A stretch of 17,704 nucleotides of DNA from an uncultured beta proteobacterium (GCA_903910495.1 CAIVZW010000127.1:1-17704); one strand, 5' to 3'. Numbered from the stretch's first letter, positions 1 to 8,630 are shown. Notes: generated by a model not told the origin, from the letters alone. Made by a program: numbers and translations.

Positions 1-1
1 C

Positions 2-640
<639 letters not shown>

Positions 641-655
641 AACCGAGGTTCTGAT

Positions 656-1330
656 ATGGACAATGCCGATCTGGGCGCCGTCTGGCTGACCCTGAAACTG
701 GCCAGCGTAGTGACCATGCTGCTGCTGGTCGGCACACCCATCGCCTGGTGGCTGGCACGCACGCACTCGCGCCTGAAAGGGGCCATCGGCGCCATCGTTT
801 CCCTGCCTTTGGTGCTGCCACCGACCGTTCTCGGGTTCTACCTGCTCGTCGCCATGGGGCCGAAAGGACCGGTCGGGCAGTTGACCGAAGCGCTCGGGCT
901 GGGACTCCTGCCCTTCACTTTCCCCGGCCTGGTCATCGCCTCGGTGTTCTATTCCCTGCCGTTCATGGTGCAACCGCTGCAGAACGCCTTCGCGGCCATC
1001 GGCGAACGTCCGCTCGAAGTCGCCGCAACGCTGCGCGCCAGTCCCTGGGATAGCTTCTGGTCGGTGGCCGTGCCGCTGGCCCGGCCGGGCTTTCTGTCCG
1101 GGGCCATCATGACTTTTGCCCATACCGTCGGCGAGTTCGGTGTGGTGCTGATGATCGGCGGCAATATCCCGGACAAGACCCGCGTCGTCTCGGTACAGAT
1201 CTACGACCACGTCGAAGCACTTGAATACGCGCAGGCGCACGGGCTGGCCGGCGGCATGCTGGCCTTCAGCTTCATCGTCCTGCTGACGCTGTACACCCTG
1301 AATCCGCGCGCCGGGAGGGTCGGGCAATGA
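656..1330 (+). CDS. modB: Molybdate ABC transporter permease
   Basis: Inner-membrane permease of the molybdate importer, 224 residues, the normal ModB length. Hydrophobic segments alternate along the chain, starting near residues 8-30 and 43-66. The cytoplasmic EAA-type loop that docks on the ATPase is visible at about residues 118-145 ([11 protein letters not shown], then [10 protein letters not shown]). The segment [19 protein letters not shown] at 154-172 is characteristic of ModB. The ATG at 656 is preceded by GAGG at 645-648 with 7 bases of spacing, so this start is well supported. Its stop overlaps the modC start in an ATGA arrangement at 1327-1330, implying translational coupling. Confidence 0.95.
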   Translation: MDNADLGAVWLTLKLASVVTMLLLVGTPIAWWLARTHSRLKGAIGAIVSLPLVLPPTVLGFYLLVAMGPKGPVGQLTEALGLGLLPFTFPGLVIASVFYSLPFMVQPLQNAFAAIGERPLEVAATLRASPWDSFWSVAVPLARPGFLSGAIMTFAHTVGEFGVVLMIGGNIPDKTRVVSVQIYDHVEALEYAQAHGLAGGMLAFSFIVLLTLYTLNPRAGRVGQ

Positions 1331-2406
1331 GCCGCAACATCCGCGCCCGTTTCCGTCTCGAGCGCGGCGATTTCTGCCTCGACATCGATCTCGAACTGCC
1401 TTGTCGCGGCATCACGGCGCTCTTTGGTCATTCGGGCTCGGGCAAGACCACCTGCCTGCGCGCGATGGCTGGGCTGGAACGCGCACCGGGCGGATTTTTT
1501 TCCGTCGGTGATGAAATCTGGCAGGACGAGCAAAACGGCATTTTTGTGACTACGCATCGCCGGGCGCTGGGCTACGTTTTCCAGGAAGCCAGCCTTTTCC
1601 CTCATCTTTCGGTGCAGGGGAACATGGAGTTCGGGTTAAAACGGGCAGCGGCCAGCGAACAACGTTACGACCTGGCCGCGGTTGCCGAACTGCTGGGCAT
1701 CACCGGCCTTCTTGCGCGCCAACCGGACAGCCTGTCCGGCGGTGAACGCCAGCGCGTAGCCATCGCCCGCGCCCTGCTTGCCGCGCCGCGCCTGTTGCTG
1801 ATGGACGAACCCCTGGCGGCGCTGGATTTCAGGCGCAAGCTGGAAATCCTGCCCTACCTGGAACGCCTGCACGACGAGCTGTCGATCCCGGTCATTTACG
1901 TCAGCCACGCTCCGGACGAAGTGGCGCGACTGGCCGACCATCTCGTCCTGCTTGAAGACGGCAAGGTGGTGGCCAGCGGCTCGCTGTGCGAAACGCTGGC
2001 CCGCGCCGACCTGCCGCCGGCCTTTGCCGACGATGCCGGCGTGGTCCTCGAGACCACCCTCTCGGCGCACGAAGCCGACAACCTCTCGCAGCTCGATTTT
2101 GCCGACGGCCGCCTGCATGTCGGACGTCGCCCGGAAGCGCCGGGCAGCCGGCTGCGCTGCCGCATCCACGCGCGCGACGTTAGCCTGGCACTGGAACGGC
2201 CACGGGCGTCGAGCATCGTCAACATCCTGCCAGCCACCGTCACTGCGGTCGCCGCCACCGACACGCCGGGGCATGTGCTGGTACAACTGCGCGTCGGTTC
2301 CACGCCCTTGCTCGCGCGCATCACCGAGCGCTCGCAGCGCGAACTGGCGATCACGCCCGGCCAGCCGGTCTGGGCCCAGATCAAGGGCGTTGCCCTGCTC
2401 GCCTGA
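1327..2406 (+). CDS. modC: Molybdate ABC transporter ATP-binding protein
   Basis: Cytoplasmic ATPase that powers molybdate import, 359 residues, the usual ModC length. In order: Walker [10 protein letters not shown] (34-42), Q-loop glutamine at 86, ABC signature LSGGERQ (136-142), Walker B LLLMDEP (156-162), switch histidine in YVSHAPDE (194), and a C-terminal Mop/TOBE-like oxyanion-binding domain from about residue 290 ([14 protein letters not shown] onward). The Mop domain separates ModC from generic ABC ATPases and in characterised members takes part in substrate sensing. The start overlaps the end of modB by 4 bases. It is the last gene of the mod cluster seen here; a convergent gene ends 30 bases downstream, and I see no clear hairpin terminator between them. 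No modE regulator is in the window. Confidence 0.96.
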   Translation: MSRNIRARFRLERGDFCLDIDLELPCRGITALFGHSGSGKTTCLRAMAGLERAPGGFFSVGDEIWQDEQNGIFVTTHRRALGYVFQEASLFPHLSVQGNMEFGLKRAAASEQRYDLAAVAELLGITGLLARQPDSLSGGERQRVAIARALLAAPRLLLMDEPLAALDFRRKLEILPYLERLHDELSIPVIYVSHAPDEVARLADHLVLLEDGKVVASGSLCETLARADLPPAFADDAGVVLETTLSAHEADNLSQLDFADGRLHVGRRPEAPGSRLRCRIHARDVSLALERPRASSIVNILPATVTAVAATDTPGHVLVQLRVGSTPLLARITERSQRELAITPGQPVWAQIKGVALLA

Positions 2407-2436
2407 AAGGAGAGGCCATACAACTCAAGCTAAGTT

Positions 2437-3510
2437 TCAGCGTTGCGTTGTCTCGATGAGCTCGGCAATCGCCTTGCCGACATCGGTCGTGCTGCCATTT
2501 CCGCCCATGTCCGGTGTGCGCGGGCCTTCGGCAAGAACCGCCTCGATGGCGCGCAGGACAGCGGCGGCCGCCTCGGGGTAACCGAGGTGCTCGAGCATCA
2601 TCGAGCCGGCCCAGATCTGCCCGACCGGGTTGGCGATGCCTTTGCCGTAAATATCGGGCGCCGAGCCGTGCACCGGCTCGAAAAGCGAGGGAAACCTGCG
2701 CTCGGGGTTGAGATTGGCCGAAGGGGCAATGGCGATGGTGCCGGTACACGCCGGGCCAAGGTCGGAAAGGATGTCGCCGAACAGGTTCGAGGCCACGATC
2801 ACGTCGAACCAGTCCGGGTGACGGACAAAATTCGCCGTCAGAATGTCAATGTGATACTTGTCGGTGCGGATATCCGGGTAGTCCTTTCCGATCTCGGCAA
2901 ACCGCTCGTCCCAGTAGGGCATTGAAATCGAAATGCCATTCGACTTGGTTGCCGAAGTGAGATGTTTTGCGGGGCGTGTCGCCGCCAGTTCGTAGGCAAA
3001 ACGGATGGCCCGGTCGACCCCGATCCGGGTAAACACGCTTTCCTGCACGACGAACTCGCGCTCCGTTCCCTCAAACATGCGTCCACCGAGGCTCGAGTAC
3101 TCGCCTTCGGTATTCTCGCGCACGATGTAAAAGTCGATGTCGCCGGGTTTGCGGTTGGCCAGCGGCGAAGGAACCCCCGGCATCAGCCGGGCCGGGCGCA
3201 GATTGACGTACTGGTCGAATTCACGTCTGAATTTGAGCAGGGATCCCCAGAGCGAAATGTGATCCGGCACCTTGTCCGGCCAGCCGACGGCGCCGAAGAA
3301 AATGGCATCGTGCCCGCCGACCTGCGCCTTCCAGTCGCCGGGCATCATCACGCCATGCTTCAGGTAGTAATCGCAGCTCCAGTCGAATTCGTCCCACTGA
3401 AACGCGAGGCCAAACTTGCGTGCAGCGGCATCAAGACAACGCAGGCCCTCCGGAACAACTTCCTTTCCGATGCCGTCGCCGGGGATAACTGCAACTCGAT
3501 GAGTTTTCAT
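2437..3510 (-). CDS. dmlA: Tartrate/D-malate dehydrogenase-type decarboxylating dehydrogenase
   Basis: A 357-residue member of the isocitrate/isopropylmalate dehydrogenase family, closest by eye to the tartrate dehydrogenase/D-malate dehydrogenase branch (DmlA/TtuC). These enzymes oxidatively decarboxylate D-malate, and some also act on tartrate, using NAD+ and a divalent metal. Seen: N-terminal VIPGDGIGKEVVPEG (8-22), RENTEGEYSSLGGR (131-144), the catalytic lysine region SATKSNG (K189), the metal-binding aspartates in SNLFGDILSDLGP (241-253) and HGSAPDIYGKGIANP (281-295). The RENTEGEYS...GGR form distinguishes it from LeuB. The ATG at 3510 has GGAGA four bases upstream on the minus strand. 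It stands alone, 77 bases after yggU and convergent with modC, with no transporter or LysR regulator beside it in the window. The exact substrate is not determined. Confidence 0.88.
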   Translation of the reverse strand: MKTHRVAVIPGDGIGKEVVPEGLRCLDAAARKFGLAFQWDEFDWSCDYYLKHGVMMPGDWKAQVGGHDAIFFGAVGWPDKVPDHISLWGSLLKFRREFDQYVNLRPARLMPGVPSPLANRKPGDIDFYIVRENTEGEYSSLGGRMFEGTEREFVVQESVFTRIGVDRAIRFAYELAATRPAKHLTSATKSNGISISMPYWDERFAEIGKDYPDIRTDKYHIDILTANFVRHPDWFDVIVASNLFGDILSDLGPACTGTIAIAPSANLNPERRFPSLFEPVHGSAPDIYGKGIANPVGQIWAGSMMLEHLGYPEAAAAVLRAIEAVLAEGPRTPDMGGNGSTTDVGKAIAELIETTQR

Positions 3511-3587
3511 GTGTTCTCCATTACAAGGCCAATGCGCTCGTTTCCAGGTCGGGAACGATCGAATAAATAATCCGGATTGCCGAAAAA
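3511..3587 (-). promoter_or_regulatory. Possible 5' regulatory region of the dmlA-like gene
   Basis: The 77 bases between the yggU stop and the dmlA-like start are AT-richer than the flanks. They contain an imperfect inverted repeat, TCGTTTCC (3538-3545) and GGAACGA (3552-3558), with one bulged T and a 6-base spacer, and the short palindrome AATCCGGATT nearby. This could be an operator, but no good -35/-10 pair is evident, and the gene could also be read from the upstream yggS-proC-yggT-yggU transcript. Confidence 0.25.
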
Positions 3588-3881
3588 TCAGGCGCTGAGC
3601 AGCCGCTGCGCGGAATCAGCGGGTGCATCAGTGACTTCAAGTACTTTGCGCCGCGACGTCTGGCCGCTCTTCAGGCTGACCGCCGACTTGGCCAGCCCCA
3701 GCCGATCGGCAACAAACCCGATCAGCGCAGCATTGGCCTTGCCATCGACCGGGGCTGCGGCAAGGCGTATCTTCAGGGCATCGCCATGGACCCCGGCCAC
3801 TTCCGTCTTCTTCGCTCCCGGCTGGATGTGCAGGCTCAGGGTGATGTGCCCTTTGCCCGCGCGCAGCCAGTTCTCGGCCAT
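3588..3881 (-). CDS. yggU: DUF167/YggU family protein
   Basis: A small 97-residue conserved protein of unknown biochemical role (DUF167, YggU-like). The start is placed at the ATG at 3881 because it overlaps the yggT stop by one base (TGATG) and because the recognisable family sequence begins right there. A longer in-frame reading to 4118 would run antiparallel-frame inside yggT and is compositionally unlike the rest. Family features seen are LHIQPGAKKTEVAG (17-30), IRLAAAPVDGKANAALI (37-53) and SLKSGQTSRRKVLEV (68-82), which match the P-G-A, APPVDGKAN and SGxxSRxK signatures of DUF167. It is the last gene of the yggS-proC-yggT-yggU cluster. Confidence 0.9.
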   Translation of the reverse strand: MAENWLRAGKGHITLSLHIQPGAKKTEVAGVHGDALKIRLAAAPVDGKANAALIGFVADRLGLAKSAVSLKSGQTSRRKVLEVTDAPADSAQRLLSA

Positions 3882-4420
3882 CAAAGAAAAATCAGCAGGA
3901 GTTGCGCCAGCAGAATGGCCAGCAAGGGCGAAAGATCGATGTTGGCCACCGCTGGCACAAAACGCCGGATCGGGTTGAGGAATGGTCGCGTCAGTTGGGC
4001 TACCGGCTGGCCCAGCGGTGAATAGGGATTGACCCAGGACAGGATGGCCTGCAGGAACAGCGCACCGATCAGCAGGTAAATGCTGATGCGCAGGGTGGCC
4101 AGCACGGCGTGCCAACAAACCAGTCCGAGCAGTGTTTCGATGGCCAGCACCTCGCTGCGGCCGCGCAGCGCGAGTACGGCCAAGAGCAGGCCAAGCTGCA
4201 GCAGATAAGCGGGCAACAGAGTCGCCAGATCTAGACCGAAAACACTCGGGAGCAGGCGGCGCAAGGGCATGACCAGCCAGTTGGTGAGCTGCACGACAAA
4301 AGCGCCGAGCTGGTTGGCGAAGGAAACCCGGAAGGTCTGCATATAAAAGCGCAGCAACAGGGTCACCGTGAGGAAGCCGGTCAGCGTATCGAGCAAAAAC
4401 AAACCCGCCTGTGTCAGCAT
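3881..4420 (-). CDS. yggT: YggT family integral membrane protein
   Basis: A 179-residue membrane protein with the two-repeat layout of the YggT family: each half has a hydrophobic helix, an RPFLNPIRRFVP-like or MPLRRLLPSVFG-like amphipathic turn, then another hydrophobic helix (roughly residues 5-27, 58-84, 98-130, 160-179). ILSWVNPYSPL before the second P-x-x-x-P-hR-R turn is typical. The family is linked to osmotic tolerance and membrane organisation in other bacteria and is related to plant CCB3/YlmG proteins, but its molecular function is not settled. The start at 4420 lies 1 base after the proC stop, and its stop overlaps yggU by one base, so translation is probably coupled. Confidence 0.92.
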   Translation of the reverse strand: MLTQAGLFLLDTLTGFLTVTLLLRFYMQTFRVSFANQLGAFVVQLTNWLVMPLRRLLPSVFGLDLATLLPAYLLQLGLLLAVLALRGRSEVLAIETLLGLVCWHAVLATLRISIYLLIGALFLQAILSWVNPYSPLGQPVAQLTRPFLNPIRRFVPAVANIDLSPLLAILLAQLLLIFL

Positions 4421-4421
4421 A

Positions 4422-5234
4422 TCAATCCTTGCCCAGCAATTCGCCCAATTCGCCGCCGCGGGCGTAGGCCGCTATCACGCCGGCCACAATGCCGCTCTTG
4501 ACGCCACGCTCGTCCATCGTGCGCAAGGCCGCTTCGGTGGTGCCGCCTTTTGAAGTGACCCGCTCGCGCAGCACATTGGCCGGCTCTTCGGACTGGGCGG
4601 CCAGTTTGGCGGCACCGAGCACAGTTTCGATCGCCAGCTGGCGCGCCTGTCTGGCCGAGAAGCCGAGTTCCGACGCGGCTTGTTCCAGGGCCTCGATGAA
4701 CAGGAAGACATAGGCCGGTCCGCTGCCGGAAATGGCAGTCACCGCGTCAATCTGGGCTTCATCGGCAACCCACACGGTGCTGCCGACCGCCTGCATGACG
4801 CGCTCGGTTCCCAGTCGTTCCGCCTCGGAGACCGTCGGCAGGGCAAACAGCCCGGTGACACCGGAACCGATCAGTGCCGGCGTGTTGGGCATGGTGCGTA
4901 CCAGCTTGCCGTAGCCGCCCAGCCAGCGCGAAAGATCCGCCAGACGCAGGCCCGCCGCGATGCTGATGACCAGTTGCTGCCGGAGGTGTTTCTCCACCGA
5001 GGCGCAGGCCGCGCGCATCTGCTGTGGCTTGACCGCCAGCAACAACACGTCGCAGGCCAGTGCAGCGGCCTCCGTTTCGGCGTAACAGCGTATCCCGTAA
5101 TTTTTTTCCAGCCGCGCACGGCCTTCCGCGCCAATCTCGATCACGGCGATTTCACGGGCCGGAAAACCATTATTCAGCAAGCCTCCAATCAGCGCACTGG
5201 CCATGTTGCCGCCGCCCAGGAATGTAATTTTCAT
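4422..5234 (-). CDS. proC: Pyrroline-5-carboxylate reductase
   Basis: Catalyses the last step of proline synthesis, NAD(P)H-dependent reduction of pyrroline-5-carboxylate, in the cytoplasm. At 270 residues it has the normal length. Seen: N-terminal Rossmann loop ITFLGGGNMASALIGGLL (3-20), AVKP (67-70), VRTMPNTPALIGSG (112-124) and the C-terminal signature region TAISGSGPAYVFLFIEAL (166-183) with VTSKGGTTEAAL (226-237). The first base of ATG lies inside the end of yggS (ATGA overlap at 5234-5231), supporting this start and coupling to yggS. The yggS-proC pairing is widespread in proteobacteria. Confidence 0.97.
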   Translation of the reverse strand: MKITFLGGGNMASALIGGLLNNGFPAREIAVIEIGAEGRARLEKNYGIRCYAETEAAALACDVLLLAVKPQQMRAACASVEKHLRQQLVISIAAGLRLADLSRWLGGYGKLVRTMPNTPALIGSGVTGLFALPTVSEAERLGTERVMQAVGSTVWVADEAQIDAVTAISGSGPAYVFLFIEALEQAASELGFSARQARQLAIETVLGAAKLAAQSEEPANVLRERVTSKGGTTEAALRTMDERGVKSGIVAGVIAAYARGGELGELLGKD

Positions 5235-5920
5235 GCTCTGCTTCTTTCACCAAAAATAGCGGTGCCGACACGCACCAGTGTTGAACCTTCGGCAATGGCC
5301 GCTTCGAGGTCGTGGGTCATGCCCATCGACAGCGTATCAATCGCCAAGCCCTCTTCCTTCAGCCCTGCAAAAACCTCGCGCAAGCGGCGAAACGCCTGCC
5401 GCTGATCACCCGCATCCTCCGTTGGCGCCGGGATGGCCATCAGGCCGCGCAGTTGCAGACGGGGCAGCAAGGCAATCTGCCGCACCAGCACCGGCAAGTC
5501 AGACACTGGCACACCGCTTTTTGTCTCTTCCCCGCTGATATTCACCTGCACACAAATCTGCAAAGGCGGCAGCGAGTCCGGGCGTTGCTCGGCCAGCCGC
5601 TCGGCAATTTTCAGGCGGTCGACCGAATGCACCCAGTCGAATGTTTCAGCCACCAGCCGCGTCTTGTTGCTCTGCAGCGGGCCGATGAAATGCCACTCAA
5701 GCCCCAGCGCAGCGAGTTCGGCGATCTTCTCCGTGCCTTCCTGCACATAGTTCTCGCCGAAAGCCCGCTGCCCGGCCAGAGCCGCTGTACGCACATCGGA
5801 CGCCGGCCAGGTCTTGCTGACGGCGAGCAAGGAAATATCGCCGGGCTGGCGTCCGGACTTTAGGGTTGCTGCATGAATGCGTGCGAGAACGGCTTGCAGG
5901 TTAGCGGAGATTGTAGTCAT
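5231..5920 (-). CDS. yggS: YggS/PLPBP family pyridoxal phosphate homeostasis protein
   Basis: A 229-residue single-domain PLP-binding protein with an alanine-racemase-like fold and no known catalytic activity; homologues maintain vitamin B6 and amino-acid balance. The PLP lysine is K36 in LLAVSKTWPA (31-40). Also seen are FGENYVQE (54-61), WHFIGPLQSNKTR, GLMAIP and the C-terminal SMGMTHDLEAAI and VRVGTAIFGER signatures. I chose the ATG at 5920 (MTTISANLQAVLARI) over an in-frame ATG at 5956 because family proteins start here and the extra residues would cover the likely promoter. First gene of the cluster, divergent from pilT. Confidence 0.95.
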   Translation of the reverse strand: MTTISANLQAVLARIHAATLKSGRQPGDISLLAVSKTWPASDVRTAALAGQRAFGENYVQEGTEKIAELAALGLEWHFIGPLQSNKTRLVAETFDWVHSVDRLKIAERLAEQRPDSLPPLQICVQVNISGEETKSGVPVSDLPVLVRQIALLPRLQLRGLMAIPAPTEDAGDQRQAFRRLREVFAGLKEEGLAIDTLSMGMTHDLEAAIAEGSTLVRVGTAIFGERSRA

Positions 5921-5939
5921 AATCAGATGTTGCCCAGAT

Positions 5940-5955
5940 ACTGCAAAGTATAGCA
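5940..5955 (-). promoter_or_regulatory. Candidate extended -10 promoter for yggS-proC-yggT-yggU
   Basis: On the minus strand the bases TGCTATACT (5955 down to 5947) match an extended -10 element (TGnTATAAT) with one mismatch. Transcription would start near 5940, about 20 bases before the yggS ATG. No convincing -35 hexamer lies at standard spacing, which fits an extended -10 promoter. This is inference from motif and position only. Confidence 0.45.
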
Positions 5956-5988
5956 CCGTGCCCTGACCACCGCTGAGGACGAACCCCG

Positions 5989-7035
5989 ATGGATATCACC
6001 GAACTGCTGGCCTTTAGTGTCAAAAACAAGGCATCCGACCTTCACCTGTCTTCGGGGTTGCCACCGATGATCCGGGTGCATGGCGATGTCCGTCGTATCA
6101 ACCTGCCGGCCATGGAGCACAAGGATGTGCATTCCATGGTCTATGACATCATGAACGACGGGCAACGCAAGCACTACGAAGAGAATCTGGAGTGCGATTT
6201 CTCCTTCGAAATCCCCAATCTGGCGCGCTTCCGGGTCAATGCCTTTGTCCAGAATCGGGGTGCCGCAGCGGTTTTCCGGACCATTCCTTCCAAGGTGCTG
6301 ACGCTCGAAGATCTGAATTGCCCGAAAATATTCAAGGACATTGCCGAGTATCCGCGTGGCATCGTGCTGGTTACCGGTCCGACTGGCTCGGGCAAATCGA
6401 CGACGCTGGCGGCGATGGTCAATCATGTCAATGAGAACGATCATGGCCACATTCTGACCGTCGAGGATCCGATCGAGTTCGTGCACGAATCCAAGAAGTG
6501 CCTTATAAACCAGCGCGAAGTCGGCCCGCACACACTGTCCTTTGCCAACGCCTTGCGCTCGGCGCTGCGCGAGGATCCCGACGTTATTCTGGTTGGCGAA
6601 ATGCGCGATCTGGAAACCATTCGCCTGGCACTTTCCGGTGCCGAAACCGGCCACCTGGTGTTTGGTACTTTGCACACCTCGAGCGCCGCCAAGACGATAG
6701 ACCGTATCGTTGACGTCTTCCCTGCTGCCGAGAAGGAAATGGTTCGCTCAATGCTTTCAGAGTCGCTGCGCGCGGTGATTTCGCAAACGCTGCTCAAGAC
6801 CAAGGATGGTATGGGGCGAACGGCGGCGCACGAAATCATGATCGGTACGCCGGCGATCCGTAACCTGATCCGTGAAAACAAGGTGGCCCAGATGTATTCC
6901 GCCATCCAGACGGGTGCACAGCTGGGCATGCAGACCCTCGATCAGAATCTTCTTGAACTGGTGCGCAGGAACGTGGTTTCCGCTGCCGAAGCTCGCGGCA
7001 AGGCCGCCAACAAGGATACTTTCCCTGGCGCGTAG
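5989..7035 (+). CDS. pilT: Type IV pilus retraction ATPase PilT
   Basis: Hexameric cytoplasmic ATPase that depolymerises type IV pili, powering twitching motility, DNA uptake and surface sensing. It has 348 residues, the normal length. Seen: N-terminal PAS-like region (DITELLAFSVKNKASDLHLSSG start), Walker A GPTGSGKST (130-138), Asp box ILTVEDPIEF (155-164), Walker B DVILVGEMRD (198-207), His box GHLVFGTLHTSS (221-232) and the PilT-specific C-terminal AIRNLIRE (289-296), which is needed for retraction in characterised PilT. The ATG at 5989 has GAGGA at 5975-5979. pilU follows after 23 bases. No other pilus genes are present, which is usual since pilT often sits apart beside yggS. Confidence 0.97.
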   Translation: MDITELLAFSVKNKASDLHLSSGLPPMIRVHGDVRRINLPAMEHKDVHSMVYDIMNDGQRKHYEENLECDFSFEIPNLARFRVNAFVQNRGAAAVFRTIPSKVLTLEDLNCPKIFKDIAEYPRGIVLVTGPTGSGKSTTLAAMVNHVNENDHGHILTVEDPIEFVHESKKCLINQREVGPHTLSFANALRSALREDPDVILVGEMRDLETIRLALSGAETGHLVFGTLHTSSAAKTIDRIVDVFPAAEKEMVRSMLSESLRAVISQTLLKTKDGMGRTAAHEIMIGTPAIRNLIRENKVAQMYSAIQTGAQLGMQTLDQNLLELVRRNVVSAAEARGKAANKDTFPGA

Positions 7036-7058
7036 CACCTGGGGATTGAGAGGACAAT

Positions 7059-8195
7059 ATGGAACGCGATCAGGCTCTAAAATTCATGCACGACATTCTG
7101 CGCCTGATGGCGCAGAAGAATGGCTCGGACCTCTTCATCACCGCGAATTTCCCGCCGGCCATCAAGGTCGATGGCAAGATTACGCCGGTGTCCAACCAGG
7201 TCCTGACCCCGCAGCACACGTCCGAACTGGCGCGCTCGATCATGAACGACCGGCAGGCGGCCGAGTTCGAGACGACCAAGGAATGCAACTTCGCCATTTC
7301 GCCTTCGGGGATCGGCCGCTTCCGGGTCAATGCGCTGATCCAGCAGGGGCGGGTGGCGGTTGTCTGCCGTACGATCAACATGTCGATTCCGACCCTGGAT
7401 GAACTCGGCCTGCCGACCGTCCTGAAAGACATTGCCATGACCAAGCGCGGACTGGTCATCTTTGTCGGCGGTACGGGAACCGGAAAAACCACCTCGCTGG
7501 CCGCATTGGTCGATCACCGCAACAAGAACAGTCACGGCCACATCATCACCGTCGAGGATCCAATCGAATTCATCCACGAACACAAAGGTTGTATCGTCAC
7601 GCAACGCGAAATCGGCGTCGATACCGATTCCTGGGAAGCCGCGCTGAAAAACACCTTGCGTCAGGCGCCCGATGTCATTCTGATGGGCGAAGTCCGCGAC
7701 CGTGAAACGATGGATCACGCGGTGGCCTTTGCCGAAACCGGGCACCTCTGTCTCGCCACCCTGCATGCCAACAGCACCAATCAGGCTATCGACCGGATCA
7801 TCAACTTTTTCCCGGAAGACCGCCGTCACCAGTTGCTGATGGATCTCTCGCTCAACCTGCGGGCGATTGTCTCGCAGCGCCTGCTGCCGAAAAAGGACGG
7901 CAAGGGGCGAGTGGCGGCGATTGAAATCATGCTCAACTCGCCACTGATCTCTGATCTCATCTTCAAGGGCGAGGTGCAGGAGATCAAGGAAATCATGAAA
8001 AAGTCGCGCGAACTCGGTATGCAGACCTTCGACCAGGGTCTGTTCGAGCACTACGAGGCGGGTCGCATCACGTATGAAGACGCTTTGCGCAATGCCGACT
8101 CGCTCAACGACCTGCGCCTGCAGATCAAGCTACACGGCAAGGAGTCGAAGGACCGCGACCTGAATTCGGGTATCGGTCACCTCGAGGTCGTTTAG
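7059..8195 (+). CDS. pilU: Type IV pilus retraction ATPase PilU (PilT paralogue)
   Basis: A PilT-like ATPase of 378 residues that works as an accessory retraction motor together with PilT. Seen: N-terminal SDLFITANFPPAIKVDGKI (23-41), Walker A GGTGTGKTT (137-145), IITVEDPIEFIHEHKGCIV (162-180), Walker B DVILMGEVRD (205-214), and HLCLATLHANSTNQAIDRI (229-247). The GGTGTGKTT P-loop, the longer C-terminal tail and the absence of AIRNLIRE identify it as PilU and not a second PilT. The ATG at 7059 has a strong GAGAGGA site just upstream. It is probably cotranscribed with pilT. A hairpin follows immediately after the stop. Confidence 0.96.
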   Translation: MERDQALKFMHDILRLMAQKNGSDLFITANFPPAIKVDGKITPVSNQVLTPQHTSELARSIMNDRQAAEFETTKECNFAISPSGIGRFRVNALIQQGRVAVVCRTINMSIPTLDELGLPTVLKDIAMTKRGLVIFVGGTGTGKTTSLAALVDHRNKNSHGHIITVEDPIEFIHEHKGCIVTQREIGVDTDSWEAALKNTLRQAPDVILMGEVRDRETMDHAVAFAETGHLCLATLHANSTNQAIDRIINFFPEDRRHQLLMDLSLNLRAIVSQRLLPKKDGKGRVAAIEIMLNSPLISDLIFKGEVQEIKEIMKKSRELGMQTFDQGLFEHYEAGRITYEDALRNADSLNDLRLQIKLHGKESKDRDLNSGIGHLEVV

Positions 8196-8201
8196 TGTGA
8201 A

Positions 8202-8217
8202 AGTCGCGCGAGCGACT
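8202..8217 (+). terminator. GNRA-loop hairpin just after pilU
   Basis: AGTCGC (8202-8207) and GCGACT (8212-8217) form a perfect 6-base-pair stem closed by the tetraloop GCGA, which fits the stable GNRA class. It begins 7 bases after the pilU stop. There is no U-tract behind it, so it is more likely an mRNA 3'-end stabiliser or part of a factor-dependent end than an intrinsic terminator. Confidence 0.45.
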
Positions 8218-8220
8218 CTC

Positions 8221-8263
8221 GAACCTCCCCTCGTCCTCTGGGAGAGGGGTCGGGGGTGAGGGA
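8221..8263. repeat. REP-like GC-rich intergenic repeat
   Basis: A pyrimidine-rich half (CCTCCCCTCGTCCTCT) is followed by a purine-rich half (GGGAGAGGGGTCGGGGGTGAGG), giving several alternative stems such as CCTCT/AGAGG around GGG. This form, CCTC..CTCTGGGAGAGG..GGGGTGAGGG, resembles dispersed intergenic repeats I know from many proteobacterial genomes. Copy number here cannot be seen, since only one copy is in the window. Confidence 0.5.
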
Positions 8264-8335
8264 AACGGGCAACCTCCGTCATTCATGATGTGGGTTGGTG
8301 CCTCATCCATGCACGTTAGGAAAAGGGATTTCCGT

Positions 8336-8360
8336 CGCCCCGAAGGCATCGGCGCCTTGC
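8336..8360 (+). repeat. 25-base near-repeat, copy 1
   Basis: This 25-base stretch (CGCCCCGAAGGC then ATCGGCGCCTTGC) matches 17331-17355 at 22 of 25 positions. Both copies keep a short stem, AAGGC pairing with GCCTT across a 6-base loop (here 8343-8347 with 8354-8358). Both lie in intergenic DNA on the same strand about 9 kb apart, suggesting a small dispersed element of this genome. Confidence 0.45.
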
Positions 8361-8409
8361 GCCCGGTGCGCTGGCGACGGGTTCGGAGAATGCTCCCGGA
8401 TGGCCTGAA

Positions 8410-8455
8410 AGCCCCGCAGCGTGGACCTGACGATGAGTTTGCGGGGTTCCTTTTT
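8410..8455 (+). terminator. Intrinsic-terminator-like hairpin upstream of the redox operon
   Basis: AGCCCCGCA (8410-8418) pairs with TGCGGGGTT-side bases 8440-8448 (nine pairs including one G-U), with a 21-base loop, followed by CC and five T residues (8451-8455). It lies 215 bases past the pilU stop. It may end the pilTU transcript or a short independent transcript from the preceding 150 bases, and it would insulate the redox operon from pilTU. Confidence 0.6.
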
Positions 8456-8530
8456 ACGGACCAATCAAACCAACGATTGCTTCCCGACGATATTTTTTTG
8501 AAACATCATCTCATTCTGTGCAACGAAAGT

Positions 8531-8546
8531 TGGTAAAATAGTTAGT
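8531..8546 (+). promoter_or_regulatory. Candidate extended -10 promoter of the 2-oxoacid oxidoreductase operon
   Basis: TGGTAAAAT (8531-8539) fits an extended -10 element (TGnTAtAAT) and sits at the end of an unusually AT-rich patch (about 8487-8545, including a run of seven T). A start near 8546 would give a leader of about 265 bases before the ATG at 8812. The -35 region is poor (TCATTC at 17-base spacing). Motif-based inference. Confidence 0.4.
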
Positions 8547-8574
8547 TCTGGAGGGGCAGCTTTCTGTTCCGTTA

Positions 8575-8591
8575 CGTCACAACAGGTGACG
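8575..8591. promoter_or_regulatory. Perfect inverted repeat, possible operator
   Basis: CGTCAC (8575-8580) and GTGACG (8586-8591) form perfect 6-base arms around AACAG. The site lies about 30-45 bases downstream of the inferred transcription start and 220 bases upstream of the large oxidoreductase gene, a position suited to a dimeric repressor, though it could also fold as a small RNA hairpin. It does not match the FNR consensus, and I do not recognise the regulator. Confidence 0.4.
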
Positions 8592-8630
8592 CCACAGGGC
8601 GGCTTCCGATATCCTCAAGGCGGAGAGCAT

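Noticed and set aside
3882..4118. N-terminal extension of yggU to an ATG at 4118
   Set aside because: It would lie wholly inside yggT in another frame; the family sequence starts at 3881, where a one-base stop/start overlap gives a natural start.
8202..8360. CRISPR or mobile-element remnant in the 616-base gap
   Set aside because: No regularly spaced repeats, terminal inverted repeats, target duplication or transposase fragments are visible; only single REP-like and hairpin elements.
8285..8536. 83-codon plus-strand frame in the pilU-oxidoreductase gap
   Set aside because: It runs through the terminator-like hairpin and AT-rich promoter patch, lacks a ribosome-binding site and has no recognisable features.
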